A DNA stretch of 64,000 bases, taken from the NCBI RefSeq assembly GCF_007004765.1, contig NZ_VIKR01000003.1:372001-436000 (forward strand). Reading direction: 5' to 3'. The notes under the pieces are model-generated. The model made no database searches, was not told where the DNA came from, and worked only from the letters and a program-made list of their open reading frames with translations. This stretch comes from Aliikangiella marina. Lineage in GTDB: Bacteria > Pseudomonadota > Gammaproteobacteria > Enterobacterales > Kangiellaceae. Of the stretch, positions 16,467 to 25,872 are shown in pieces (the first letter of the stretch is position 1; the number at the start of each line of letters is the position of its first letter). The translations under genes were made by a program, and so were the position numbers.

Positions 16467-16491
16467 AAAGGGCGCTGAGTAGCGCCCTTTT
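16467..16491 (-). terminator. Intrinsic terminator of the first S9 peptidase gene
   Basis: AAAAGGGCGCT-GAGT-AGCGCCCTTTT forms a perfect GC-rich hairpin with T-runs on both strands. It lies 36 bases past the stop codon of the peptidase gene ending at 16527, and ahead of the receptor gene on the same strand. Confidence 0.8.
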
Positions 16492-16526
16492 GTTAATGGC
16501 GAAGATTAATATCGCCCAATCTGGAT

Positions 16527-18467
16527 TTATCTTAGGTTTTTATTAAGGAACTCAAGTGATCGCGCATAAAACTCCTCGAGATTCTTTTCATCAGCGAACC
16601 CGTGACCTTCATTATCTTTGAACATCCACTCAAAAGGCATATTTCTCTCTTCGAGAGCCGCTCTCAAAATATGTGCTTGCTCTGGCGTCACTCTGCGATC
16701 TTTGCCCCCGTGAACAATAAATACAGGGATTTTAAGGTTGTTGATATAGGTAATTGGCGACTCATCTTTTAGCAGTCGTTCATCAGACCCATAAACTTTT
16801 TCAGCTTCTTTTGAGACTGAGCGAACATCTGCGTAGTCAGCATCTTTTTCTTGCTCGAGCGCGTCATATACGCCAGCAGCAGCGATGCTACATTTAAATA
16901 AGTCCGGCTCAATGGTCGGTGACATAACGGCTGAGTAGCCCCCGAAACTCCACCCCATAATACAGGCTTTGTCATCGCTAATGTTATCAAGTGACATTGC
17001 CCATTTAGTCCCGTCGATGATGTCATGCTGAATCAAAGTACTTCGTTTTTTATAAGCAACTTCCTCATATTCTTTACCGTAGCCACCAGAGCCGCGATAG
17101 TTGACTTGGAGAACCGCAAAGCCATTGTTAGCAAGCATCTGTGGCGTGGTGTCAAAATTAAAGTGCCAACCGTCACGAACACCATATGGACCGCCGTGTA
17201 CATAGGTTACCATCGGCGTATCAGCGTGGGCGTTATTGGGTAAAGTTAAGTAACCATAGATTTCTTTGCCATCTCTTGCTTTAAATGCAATTGGTTTTTT
17301 CTCGACCATCGTTTGCGGTTCTAGCCAGCTTTTCTGACTGAGTAAGTATTCAGCAGATTTTTTCTTGGGGTTATACAAGTAGAAATCACCTGGATTTCTA
17401 TCACTCATGACCATTACGATGATCTCGCTCATATCCTCGGTTCTTGAGGTGATTCTAATATCATGTCCTTCGAAAGCTTCGAATAGACTTTTATGGAGTT
17501 GTGCGAACTCATCTTCTTTGTCTAAGTAGTGATACTCAACATTGCCGGGCATAATACCTACACCGACTACGGATCCCTCTCCAGGTTTGGTAACCAAGTT
17601 ATGGATATCTGTTTTTTCGTTTTGAAAGACCTTACTGATTTTTTTGGTTTGCATATTGTATTGGTATAAAGCCTGCGTTCCATTGTTAGGATGAGTTGAT
17701 AGATAAAGGTTTTCACTTTTCTGATCGACAAACAATGGCTCAAAACTGCTGAGTTTTTCATCCTCGGCTATTTCGTTCCACTCGCCATCGTTAAACCAAA
17801 ACATTCTGTCCTTGCCTTCGATATCCACACCGCTTGAGATAACCGGTTCTCCTTGGGCGTTAACAACCACTCTCATGTTTCCAAACGGTGTTGTTGCAAC
17901 TGTTTTTTTACGACCGGTGTACGCGTTCAATTTGATAATTTTAGTGGGTGAATCCATGTCCCGACGAAAAAAACTGTAGGACATAATCAAAATGTGTTTT
18001 GGATCATCGGGGAGCAAATGCATGATCCGAGCGGATGCTAAATCATTACCTTTGCGATTACTGATCTTTCCTGATTTATTGGCGTCATAACCAAATATTG
18101 CGCCTCTTCTAGAACCATCGATATTGATGCCATAAATGTCTCCCATGGAACGACCCGCGGCGAACCGCTGACTATCAATACTTCGTGTAAAGATGACACG
18201 TTCATTATTGAGCCAATAGAATTGTTCTATGTGTTCACCTTGGCCAAAATCAAAATCCCTGACGGGCTTCATTGTTTCGCGATTGATGATTGCAAGAGCA
18301 GTACTGTCTTTACGCGGAAAAGTGGCCGCGAAATGCTTTCCGTCGGGTGATAATTTTATATTTCTAAACTGAGCATCTTTAGCAAAATATGAGAGAGGTA
18401 GAGGTTTTGCTGCGATAGTGAAAGTTGTCGTACATAATATAAAAAAAGAAATTATTTTTTTTATCAT
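16527..18467 (-). CDS. Secreted S9 prolyl-oligopeptidase-family peptidase (first of cluster)
   Basis: The frame extends to 18632, but the internal start at 18467 gives a signal peptide (MIKKIISFFILCTTTFTIAA) and is preceded by AAGGATAAGG, so I use it (646 residues). The N-terminal two thirds is a beta-propeller-like region with repeated blade motifs (LSPDGKHFAATF). The C-terminal third is an alpha/beta hydrolase with catalytic Ser507 in GWSFGGYS, Asp590 in VHGGKDRR and His622 in NEGHGF. It cleaves short peptides, probably in the periplasm. It is related to its neighbour at 18678 throughout its length, so the pair arose by duplication. Confidence 0.88.
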   Translation of the reverse strand: MIKKIISFFILCTTTFTIAAKPLPLSYFAKDAQFRNIKLSPDGKHFAATFPRKDSTALAIINRETMKPVRDFDFGQGEHIEQFYWLNNERVIFTRSIDSQRFAAGRSMGDIYGINIDGSRRGAIFGYDANKSGKISNRKGNDLASARIMHLLPDDPKHILIMSYSFFRRDMDSPTKIIKLNAYTGRKKTVATTPFGNMRVVVNAQGEPVISSGVDIEGKDRMFWFNDGEWNEIAEDEKLSSFEPLFVDQKSENLYLSTHPNNGTQALYQYNMQTKKISKVFQNEKTDIHNLVTKPGEGSVVGVGIMPGNVEYHYLDKEDEFAQLHKSLFEAFEGHDIRITSRTEDMSEIIVMVMSDRNPGDFYLYNPKKKSAEYLLSQKSWLEPQTMVEKKPIAFKARDGKEIYGYLTLPNNAHADTPMVTYVHGGPYGVRDGWHFNFDTTPQMLANNGFAVLQVNYRGSGGYGKEYEEVAYKKRSTLIQHDIIDGTKWAMSLDNISDDKACIMGWSFGGYSAVMSPTIEPDLFKCSIAAAGVYDALEQEKDADYADVRSVSKEAEKVYGSDERLLKDESPITYINNLKIPVFIVHGGKDRRVTPEQAHILRAALEERNMPFEWMFKDNEGHGFADEKNLEEFYARSLEFLNKNLR

Positions 18468-18630
18468 AACCTTATCCTTAGGTTTAAGAATGGATAGTCG
18501 AACGTTGTTAGAATAATAAAGAAATATACTGCGCCAAAGGGGCTTTGTGAAAGTAACTATTTTACAAACTATCGATTTTTTAGCGGAATCGTCACATTTA
18601 ACAGCGCAAGACTGGTGAATCTTCTCACTC

Positions 18631-18656
18631 AAAAAAAAGAGGGCACGTAGCCCTCT
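18631..18656 (-). terminator. Intrinsic terminator of the second S9 peptidase gene
   Basis: On the minus strand AGAGGGC-TACGT-GCCCTCT is followed by eight T residues. It lies about 20 bases after the stop codon at 18678, a textbook rho-independent terminator. Confidence 0.85.
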
Positions 18657-18677
18657 AAGATTCTGAGTATTAAGTGT

Positions 18678-20663
18678 TTAGCTACCAATATTTTTTTCTA
18701 AAAAGTTCAAAATTTTGGTGTAAACCTTACGACGGTTATCTTCATCATAGTAGCCATGCCCTTCATTGCCTAGCTCTAACCATTCATAAGATTTGTCGAT
18801 TTTATCAAAAGCTTCCATCAGGTTTTCTGCATGTTCGATAGGGGCTCTTTCATCTTCTTCTCCATGAATGAGCAGTATTTCAGCTTTAATCTTATCAACA
18901 TTATGAACGGGAGAACGGCGTTTTTGGTCTTCAATATCATTACCTAGTACTTCTTTAAGATATGCTTGGCCACTGTCACTCTCCGCGATGTCACCTTCCT
19001 CAAACATAATCGGTAAATCATAAACACCGACAGAACCGATTGCACACTTGTACAAATCAGGTTCGCGAACCGTTCCCATTAGCGCCGCATAACCGCCGTA
19101 GCTCGCACCATAAATACAAATTCTTTTAGGGTCGGCAATACCTTGCTCAATCATATATTTCGTAGCATCGGTTAGGTCATCTTGCATCAGAGTTCCCCAC
19201 TTACCATGTCCTGCTTCCTCAAACTGAGTACCAAAACCGCCGCTACCACGATAGTTGACTTGAAGAACTGCGTAACCTCGATTAGCTAACAGCTGAACTT
19301 CCCAATCGAATCCCCAATAATCTCTGACTCCGTGAGGCCCACCATGAGGAAGTACAACAAGCGGCAAATTTTTAGCGTCTTTTGTAGGTAAAGTTAAGAA
19401 ACTGTTCAGAGCAACACCGTCTCGAGTTTTGATTTCAACTGCATTCATTGGCTTCATCAATTCGAGTTTAATCGTTGGCCGAGTAGTGACCAAATAATCA
19501 GCGCTCAACTTTTGAGTATCGAATAAGTAATAATCTCCAGGGTTCGTATCAGAATACACATGAACGATGACTTTTGATTCATCCTCTGTGGAACTGGTGA
19601 TGGTAATATCGTAACCTTCAAACGAGCTCACAAGCATTTTATGTAGCTTAGCTTTCTTATCTTTTTTATCTAAGTAATGGTATTGTGGTTTGTCCCAATT
19701 GGTACCCACCGCCACAATTCTCTTCCCAGAAAAGTCTCTAATGTATTCTGAAATATTGACTTTTTCGTCGTGGAAGATTTTCTCTATCGCCTTGGTGTTT
19801 AAGTTCATTAGGTACAAAGCTCTTGTGCCTTCACCAACATTCGCCGACAGATAGACGCTTTGGTTATCCTCGGTAAAACTAATCGGAATAACATTTTTGC
19901 CCTCAAAGTTGTCTAACGAAAAGTTTTCCCAGTCGGCATCTTTATCCGCTTTATAAGAGAGGACTAAATTGTTAGATTTATCTACTGCCACCGAAAAGCG
20001 GGTGATACTGTTGTTATCGGTGAGCGCTGAGGCTAACGGCATAGGCAAACCGCCGACCTGTCGACGAGAGCCATCATACACGTTTAATTTTAATATCTTA
20101 GGCTTGGCATCTTTGTTGGTTACCCAAAAGTTGCCTGCTATTCGCCAAGGGTAAAAGGCGATTAGAATATGTTCATCATCATCTTCGAGCATATCGATGA
20201 TTTCATGGTTTCCGTAAGCGGCTTTGTTCTTCTTAATACGCGACCCCGTTTGCATTTCGCCGGCGCTTTGTCCAAAGATATATCGATGCTTCGAACCATC
20301 GATATTTACACCAACAAGATCACCAGTGTCTCTCAGTGTTTTGTCCCATGCATATCTAACAGTTACGGTATAAACAAGTCTCGTATCATTAACCCAATAA
20401 ACACGTCCGATGCCTTTTCCAGAGCCAGGAACGTTGAACGCTTTTTGCGGTTGGCGAGTTTTAGCATCGAGAATAACAAGTAGATCTTCTCCGTCTTTTT
20501 TAACAATCACCGACATTTTTTCACCATCAGGTGATATTTGGAAATTGGTCTGAGTTGGAAGTCGAATAAAATCATCCAAGGTCATGGATAAGTTGTTTGC
20601 GTTTGTTTGTAAGCTTATGACAAGCAACAAAAACAGCACGATATGATGAATTTTTATGCGCAT
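18678..20663 (-). CDS. Secreted S9 prolyl-oligopeptidase-family peptidase (second of cluster)
   Basis: 661 residues with signal peptide MRIKIHHIVLFLLLVISLQT then NANN. A beta-propeller-like region precedes the hydrolase domain, in which the triad is Ser521 (GASYGGYA), Asp604 (IHGEEDERA) and His636 (NEGHGYYDE). It is close in layout and many motifs to the peptidase at 16527 (both have VLQVNYRGSGGXG and DLYKC/DLFKC), so the two are paralogues. Substrates are likely oligopeptides reaching the periplasm. It has its own terminator, so it is probably transcribed separately. Confidence 0.88.
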   Translation of the reverse strand: MRIKIHHIVLFLLLVISLQTNANNLSMTLDDFIRLPTQTNFQISPDGEKMSVIVKKDGEDLLVILDAKTRQPQKAFNVPGSGKGIGRVYWVNDTRLVYTVTVRYAWDKTLRDTGDLVGVNIDGSKHRYIFGQSAGEMQTGSRIKKNKAAYGNHEIIDMLEDDDEHILIAFYPWRIAGNFWVTNKDAKPKILKLNVYDGSRRQVGGLPMPLASALTDNNSITRFSVAVDKSNNLVLSYKADKDADWENFSLDNFEGKNVIPISFTEDNQSVYLSANVGEGTRALYLMNLNTKAIEKIFHDEKVNISEYIRDFSGKRIVAVGTNWDKPQYHYLDKKDKKAKLHKMLVSSFEGYDITITSSTEDESKVIVHVYSDTNPGDYYLFDTQKLSADYLVTTRPTIKLELMKPMNAVEIKTRDGVALNSFLTLPTKDAKNLPLVVLPHGGPHGVRDYWGFDWEVQLLANRGYAVLQVNYRGSGGFGTQFEEAGHGKWGTLMQDDLTDATKYMIEQGIADPKRICIYGASYGGYAALMGTVREPDLYKCAIGSVGVYDLPIMFEEGDIAESDSGQAYLKEVLGNDIEDQKRRSPVHNVDKIKAEILLIHGEEDERAPIEHAENLMEAFDKIDKSYEWLELGNEGHGYYDEDNRRKVYTKILNFLEKNIGS

Positions 20664-20940
20664 TGTATTTCCCCAAGTGTTTTTATAATTGGCTTCATTC
20701 CATTAGCAGCGATTATACCGACTAATTTATTTTAGAGTGTATTAAAAATCCGCCAATAACTATCAATAATCAGCCAAAACAAGCAATCTGACTAATTTTT
20801 GAGCAGCTTACTATATCTGCAGACGCTTTGCATAAGGTTTGTATGATAGGTGGTCGATTTTTGAGCAACATAAGTTTTGAACCGTTATCGAGATTATCTC
20901 GACTTAAAAGGTGATTACTGAACAATTAGAGGGTTTATTG

Positions 20941-21456
20941 ATGAAAGCACGAATTAAAAACTGGCTTCTTTTCTTCACATTAAGCATCGTTTCTCATACC
21001 GCTTGGGCGGCTCAAGACTATAACTCGTCTCGCTCCAATACCACCTCCGCTCGTGAAAGCGTAGAGTTAGTGCTGGCGAAGATACTCAAGGACATCCAAC
21101 GCGAGATTGCTACGGGCATTAAAAAAGAATTAGCTAACCAAAGCTCGAGAATTAAAGGCGCTGCGCCTGATATGCGGATGACCTTAACCGTTAAGATTTC
21201 ACCCAAAGGCAGCTCACGAGCTCAGTACTACAATTCGTCTCGCTCTAATAATATCAATGGGCATAGTGGCGGATTGGCGACTGAGTTGAAAAAGCGATTA
21301 TCAACAATGCAGAGTCAGATTATTAAAGAATTCAGGAAAAAACATCCCAAGCCGAGAACAAAAAACAACCGCATGCCTGATTCCTTTTTTGATATATGGG
21401 TCGACGTTCGAGTTGCAAAGCAACCGGGTAAAGCTCGCCGAATCAACAAAAGATAA
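20941..21456 (+). CDS. Small exported basic protein with a repeated YNSSRSN motif
   Basis: A GTG at 20911 is in frame, but the ATG at 20941 follows GAGGG by eight bases and begins a clean signal peptide (MKARIKNWLLFFTLSIVSHT then AWAA), giving 171 residues. The mature protein starts QDYNSSRSN, and the same word recurs as QYYNSSRSN about 70 residues later, each time followed by a helix-forming charged stretch. This suggests two diverged copies of one module. It is basic, with a Lys/Arg-rich end. I recognise no family. It is convergent with the S9 peptidase at 21522 and shares a bidirectional terminator with it. Confidence 0.7.
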   Translation: MKARIKNWLLFFTLSIVSHTAWAAQDYNSSRSNTTSARESVELVLAKILKDIQREIATGIKKELANQSSRIKGAAPDMRMTLTVKISPKGSSRAQYYNSSRSNNINGHSGGLATELKKRLSTMQSQIIKEFRKKHPKPRTKNNRMPDSFFDIWVDVRVAKQPGKARRINKR

Positions 21457-21474
21457 TCGATGAAAAATCTACCT

Positions 21475-21500
21475 AAAAAAAGGGGCCAACTGGCCCCTTT
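21475..21500. terminator. Bidirectional terminator between convergent genes
   Basis: GGGGCC-AACT-GGCCCC is flanked by seven A residues on the left and TTT on the right. It serves the minus-strand peptidase gene (eight-base T-run on that strand) and probably also the plus-strand small protein gene. Confidence 0.8.
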
Positions 21501-21521
21501 ACAATCAATGTTTTGCTAGAG

Positions 21522-23504
21522 TTACTTGAGTAAATGCTCTTGCATAAACAATACTACGGCTTGCTGGTAAATATCGCGATTTTCTTTTTTACGATAACCG
21601 TGTCCCTCATTTAAGGCATTCATATACCAAACGGGAATATTTTCCTCTCTCAATGCTTTAACGATCTGAATCGCTTCGGTTACTGGCACTCGTGGGTCAT
21701 TTTCACCTTGGACAACAAACATCGGTACTTTAATTTTTTCCACGTTGTTATTTGGTGAGATTTTTTCTAAATGAGCCCGCATTTTAGGATCTCTTTCATC
21801 GCCGTACTCAACTCTTCGTAAATCTCTGCGGTAACTTTTTGTGTTTTCCAAGAAGGTAACAAAATTAGAAATACCGACGATATCGACTGCCGCTTTTAGG
21901 CGATCACTGTAATGAACCGCACTTGCTAAAACCATGTAGCCGCCATAACTTCCGCCAAATACCGCGACGCGCTCTTTATCTAAATCGGGTTGGGTCTCAA
22001 TCCAATCCAAAAGGGCACCAATATCTTTCACCGAATCTTCTCGCTTAAAGCCATTATCCAGTGCCACATATTCTTTACCATAGCCGCTAGACCCCCTAAC
22101 GTTTGGTGCAATTACGGCAACGCCTAATTTAGCCAGCCACATCTGAAAAGTGCTACTAAAGTAAGGACGATACTGAGCTTCAGGGCCTCCGTGAATTGAT
22201 ATAATGACTGGAAACGGACCTTTTCCTTCCGGTTTATAAACAAATGCGGGAATTTCACGGGTAACCCCATCCTTCTTGTCGAACGTTGGATAACGAACTA
22301 ACTCAGGTTCTATGAACGACTCGGAATTTAGTCCACCGACTTCACTGTAGGTCCAACGTTCAAGCTTTCCGGCTTGAGTAGGATCCTTTTTAAGGTTCAG
22401 TACGAAGGTGTCTGTCGGTGTTTTCGGTGTGTTAATTGACATCGCAAGCTTACTGTTATCGGCATTAAACTCCATGCCACCAACCACACCAATCGGCAAG
22501 CTTTTCACGGGCTTGTATTCAAGGGTTTTAGTATTTAACAGATATAATCGACTTAAACCATTTTCATTGGTCACAAACGCTGCTCGGGATTTGTCTTTGT
22601 TAAATGTTGTGCCTTGCACATCCCAATTAATATCTTTGGTAACGATTGTTTCTTTGCCGGTTTTAATATTTCGATAAACCAGTTGAGTAAATTGGCTATA
22701 GCGATCAGTTGTAATGAAAACGCCTTCGCCTTTGGCGTCAAAATCGAGGCCGAAATTTCTCGATTGCTTTTCTTTATCACCAGCGACCACGGTTAGTTTG
22801 CCGGTCTTTAAATCTTTGAGGTGAACTAAGGAACTGGTTGAGGAGATATATTGCTGAATTAACAGTTTATCTGCTTGCTTGTTAAATGCTCTCGGTCCCC
22901 ACCAAGTACCATCAGGTGACTCGACCGCAATCTCGTGTTCAGGATTGTTGTTCTCATCAAAACTTGCAAGCCAAACATCATTTGAACGGCCATTACGTCG
23001 AGTGCTTTGATAAGCGAGTTGGGTACCATCGCGGTTCCACAATAATGCACCATTGCGCGACTCGCCATCGGAGATCATTTTATAATCACCGGTTTTTAAA
23101 TCCATGGTGAAGATCTGGGCATACTCGCTACCACCCGCATCCATGGTAAACGCCAGAGCATTATTATTCGGTTGCATTGAAACTTGTCCAATGGGCTCGT
23201 CAAAGAATGTGAGCTGATGACGCGCGCCACCCGCTTTATCGACCCGATGAAGTTGCGCGACATCGCCAAATCGGGTGGTGATAATGATACTTTCGCCGTT
23301 CTGAGTCCAGCCATCAAAACCAGCCGATCGAACATTTTGGTACCGATTGAGATCTTGACCTATCGATGCAGGAATTTGCGGAATGTCCTCGAGGACTAAG
23401 TTTCCATTATTTAACGTTCTGGTTTCGACGGCACTTAGGGAGAGAGAGATAAGTGCGGATGTTGTTAACAGTGAGATTTTCGATGCAAGTGCGCTTCTTT
23501 TCAT
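21522..23504 (-). CDS. Secreted S9 prolyl-oligopeptidase-family peptidase (third of cluster)
   Basis: The frame runs to 23600, but the ATG at 23504 gives signal peptide MKRSALASKISLLTTSALIS then LSLSAVE, with AAAAGGGC upstream, so 660 residues. The propeller region contains TolB-like blades (NADNSKLAMSINTP). The hydrolase domain has Ser519 in GGSYGGYM, Asp603 in GENDPRVP and His635 in NEGHGYRKK. The sequence differs more from the other two in the cluster and resembles dipeptidyl-peptidase/acylaminoacyl-type S9 enzymes. It acts on peptides, presumably in the periplasm. It is divergent from uspE. Confidence 0.88.
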   Translation of the reverse strand: MKRSALASKISLLTTSALISLSLSAVETRTLNNGNLVLEDIPQIPASIGQDLNRYQNVRSAGFDGWTQNGESIIITTRFGDVAQLHRVDKAGGARHQLTFFDEPIGQVSMQPNNNALAFTMDAGGSEYAQIFTMDLKTGDYKMISDGESRNGALLWNRDGTQLAYQSTRRNGRSNDVWLASFDENNNPEHEIAVESPDGTWWGPRAFNKQADKLLIQQYISSTSSLVHLKDLKTGKLTVVAGDKEKQSRNFGLDFDAKGEGVFITTDRYSQFTQLVYRNIKTGKETIVTKDINWDVQGTTFNKDKSRAAFVTNENGLSRLYLLNTKTLEYKPVKSLPIGVVGGMEFNADNSKLAMSINTPKTPTDTFVLNLKKDPTQAGKLERWTYSEVGGLNSESFIEPELVRYPTFDKKDGVTREIPAFVYKPEGKGPFPVIISIHGGPEAQYRPYFSSTFQMWLAKLGVAVIAPNVRGSSGYGKEYVALDNGFKREDSVKDIGALLDWIETQPDLDKERVAVFGGSYGGYMVLASAVHYSDRLKAAVDIVGISNFVTFLENTKSYRRDLRRVEYGDERDPKMRAHLEKISPNNNVEKIKVPMFVVQGENDPRVPVTEAIQIVKALREENIPVWYMNALNEGHGYRKKENRDIYQQAVVLFMQEHLLK

Positions 23505-23773
23505 TGTTGAGCCCTTTTGGTCGCATTTAAGTGAAATTAATAGTATCACCTCGTTAGTTGCAGCTCTAATCCTTGAGTGTAAATAACCTTTTCCGTGCAT
23601 TGATAGACAGTGTTTTACGATACAACCGCCTATGACGTGGATCAGGGAATCTTTTGTGAGTGTCTGTAAGATTAATATTTAAGGGTGAACCAATTGTCTG
23701 AAGTCGCGTCGATAGTATCCACTTGCCTAAAACAACAATGCTAGTTGTATTTCAGGTAACGCAGAGAGCCTTT

Positions 23774-23804
23774 TGCAGAACCTAATGCAGAACCTAATGC
23801 AGAA
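23774..23804 (+). repeat. 12-bp direct repeat in the uspE leader
   Basis: TGCAGAACCTAA occurs twice in tandem, followed by a third partial copy (TGCAGAA), ending just before the GAGGAGG ribosome binding site of uspE. The repeat is in frame with uspE, so it also lengthens the open frame. Confidence 0.8.
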
Positions 23805-23817
23805 ACGAGGAGGCGAT

Positions 23818-24729
23818 ATGTATAAATCTCAAAACGTTTTAGTTGTTGTTGATTTTCGGCAAGAAAAACATCATGCATTACCCAGGGCGCTCGAACTTGC
23901 AAAACGCTTTGGCTCTCAATTGACGGTGATTACCTGTGTTTATCAACATATCGTTGATTTAGTGCCTAACGGCAGTGGGATCGATCTTGAGCGAATACGG
24001 CATGAAGCCACCGCACATTATGAGAATGAATTGAGAGATATGGTTAATCCGCTCATTGAGGCAGGTTTTCAGGTCGATGCCGACATTCACTTTGAGGTTC
24101 TATGGAGTAAAAGTTTCTCCGAGGGACTGCTTCAATATGTAAGTGCGAATAATTTTGATTTGGTCGTAAAAACAGCGCATCAACACGGCACACTCGAGAA
24201 GGTGTTTTTTACACCCACCGATTGGCACTTATTAAGAGATTGCGAAACGAATATTCTGTTTGTCAAAAAAGGCGCTTGGCCTTCATCAACCAATATTTTA
24301 GGTGCAATTAATATTGAAGATGACGAAGCACACCAACGATTAAATCATGACATCGTCAATGCCACGGCGGCAATCGCCGAATCTTGCCAAAGTGATGGCC
24401 ACATTTTAAATGTATTTCCTTGGGCTAAAATTGATTTGGACAAATTTAAGTATCTCTTTGATAAAGAAGATCAGTTTTTAGCGATAAAAAATATTCACAG
24501 AAAACAAGTCGAAGCGTTTGTAAAAGATTATCCGTCGTTGCTTGATAATATTATTATTGCCGAGGGATTAGAGCCTGATGAGACGATTCCGGAAATTATT
24601 AAATCAACTTTTTCGGATTTGTTGATTATGGGGTGTGTCAGACGCAGGGGCTTTGCAGGGATGGTGATTGGCAACACCGTAGAAAAAATTCTTGATGACA
24701 TCAATTGTGAGGTTCTTGTTTTAAAGTAG
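23818..24729 (+). CDS. uspE: Universal stress protein E-like tandem UspA protein
   Basis: 303 residues from the ATG at 23818, which sits seven bases after GAGGAGG; earlier in-frame ATGs lie in a short repeat and are unlikely starts. Two UspA domains lie in tandem: the first begins KSQNVLVVVDFRQEKHHALP, the second follows around SSTNILGAINIEDDEAHQRL. The second ends in LLIMGCVRRRGFAGMVIGNT with the C-terminal motif VEKILDDINCEVLVLK. This length and arrangement are those of UspE, a cytoplasmic stress-resistance protein. A G-x2-G-x9-G(S/T)-like loop is partly visible in the second domain only. Confidence 0.85.
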   Translation: MYKSQNVLVVVDFRQEKHHALPRALELAKRFGSQLTVITCVYQHIVDLVPNGSGIDLERIRHEATAHYENELRDMVNPLIEAGFQVDADIHFEVLWSKSFSEGLLQYVSANNFDLVVKTAHQHGTLEKVFFTPTDWHLLRDCETNILFVKKGAWPSSTNILGAINIEDDEAHQRLNHDIVNATAAIAESCQSDGHILNVFPWAKIDLDKFKYLFDKEDQFLAIKNIHRKQVEAFVKDYPSLLDNIIIAEGLEPDETIPEIIKSTFSDLLIMGCVRRRGFAGMVIGNTVEKILDDINCEVLVLK

Positions 24730-24889
24730 CTTGATGAATTGTAACTAACATCATGACTAAGCGATAAGCTCACTCTCTAGCGAGTCATTTTCTTAGCAGA
24801 ACTACAACAAATAGCGCCAGAGTGCGGCTACCTAAAGTTGCCAGGAGAAGTAAAAGGAAAATAAGAGAAGGTAAGTCTATCGTAGTTTG

Positions 24890-24909
24890 CTCGCCACATT
24901 AGTGGCGAG
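24890..24909 (-). other. Hairpin enclosing the hslO stop codon
   Basis: CTCGCCAC-ATTA-GTGGCGAG is a perfect 8-bp stem with a four-base loop. The hslO stop codon (bases 24899-24901) lies in the loop. No T-run follows on the minus strand, so it is not a standard terminator but may stabilise the 3' end of the mRNA or stop transcription weakly. Confidence 0.6.
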
Positions 24910-25753
24910 TTTGATTTCCTTTGACACCATGATGAGTTTTGATGTCAACTTCCGAAAAGCTAAATTGATTAAGGCAAAATTCGCATTTTACGGCAACCTC
25001 GCCTTTGCTTTCGATAATCTCAGTAATTTCTTCTTCAGGTAGCAGACTGAGGGAGTCGAGCATTTTTTTCTCGCTACATCCACAAGTAAATTTAACCTGA
25101 TCAGTGGTCATTCCGCGAATACTTTCTTGATGGAATAAACGGTGCAAAATAATATCGCTAGAAACGGATAAACATTCTTCTTCCTTTAACGTTGATGCTA
25201 AATAAACCAAGTGATCAAACGAGTCTTCACTCAGCATATCAGGAAGCGCTTGGAGAAATAATCCGAATACTTGCGATTCGTTATTAAACAACCAGATACG
25301 TGTTTTCAGCTGTTCAGATTGATTAAAATAATTTTCAATACATTCTGCGAGGTTTTCACCATCTAATGGCACGATACCTTGATAGCGCTTGCCTTTTAGC
25401 GGTTCGATCGTGATTGAGAGATGACCGCCACTAACAAGGTCGGTAAATGAGTCATTAGAAAAATCGGCACTTTTGTCATACCTTGCCAACCCCCTGTAGC
25501 CGAGCTTATGAGTTGTTTGTACAACCAGCATTTTTAGTTTGCTGTTAGTTTGCAACTGCAAAGAAATTTTTCCTTCGAACTTTAGCGTCGTAGCCAACAG
25601 TAAGTTAACTGCCGCAGCTTGTTGGAGTAGGTTTGCGATGACATTCGGATAGTCATGGCCTTTTAGCACACGCTCAACAGTGTCTTTTAACTCGACGGCT
25701 TCGCCGCGAATTCCATGGGTATCAAATATAAATCGATGGAGTAAATCAGACAT
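24899..25753 (-). CDS. hslO: Hsp33 redox-regulated chaperone
   Basis: 284 residues, the usual length for Hsp33. The N-terminal domain carries the expected TTLKFEGKISLQLQT and LSITIEPLKGKRYQGIVPL motifs. The C-terminal zinc centre is complete: Cys224 and Cys226 (CGC) with Cys257 and Cys260 (CEFC). Oxidation of these cysteines releases zinc and activates the holdase in the cytoplasm. A TATAAT-like -10 element lies about 35 bases upstream of the start (25787-25792, minus strand). The stop codon lies in a hairpin loop. Confidence 0.95.
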   Translation of the reverse strand: MSDLLHRFIFDTHGIRGEAVELKDTVERVLKGHDYPNVIANLLQQAAAVNLLLATTLKFEGKISLQLQTNSKLKMLVVQTTHKLGYRGLARYDKSADFSNDSFTDLVSGGHLSITIEPLKGKRYQGIVPLDGENLAECIENYFNQSEQLKTRIWLFNNESQVFGLFLQALPDMLSEDSFDHLVYLASTLKEEECLSVSSDIILHRLFHQESIRGMTTDQVKFTCGCSEKKMLDSLSLLPEEEITEIIESKGEVAVKCEFCLNQFSFSEVDIKTHHGVKGNQTRH

Positions 25754-25836
25754 ACGGTATCAATGCTTTAAATCAATAGACGCGCAATTATACCTTTGCA
25801 AGCAAGTCGGCAAAAGGAAATTTGAAAGGCAGGGAG

Positions 25837-25864
25837 AAAAAAGGCGGATGTTGTGGGATCCGCC
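25837..25864 (-). terminator. Intrinsic terminator of the DUF1338 gene
   Basis: On the minus strand GGCGGAT-CCCACAAC-ATCCGCC is followed by six T residues, nine bases past the stop codon at 25873. Confidence 0.85.
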
Positions 25865-25872
25865 ATAAAAAA

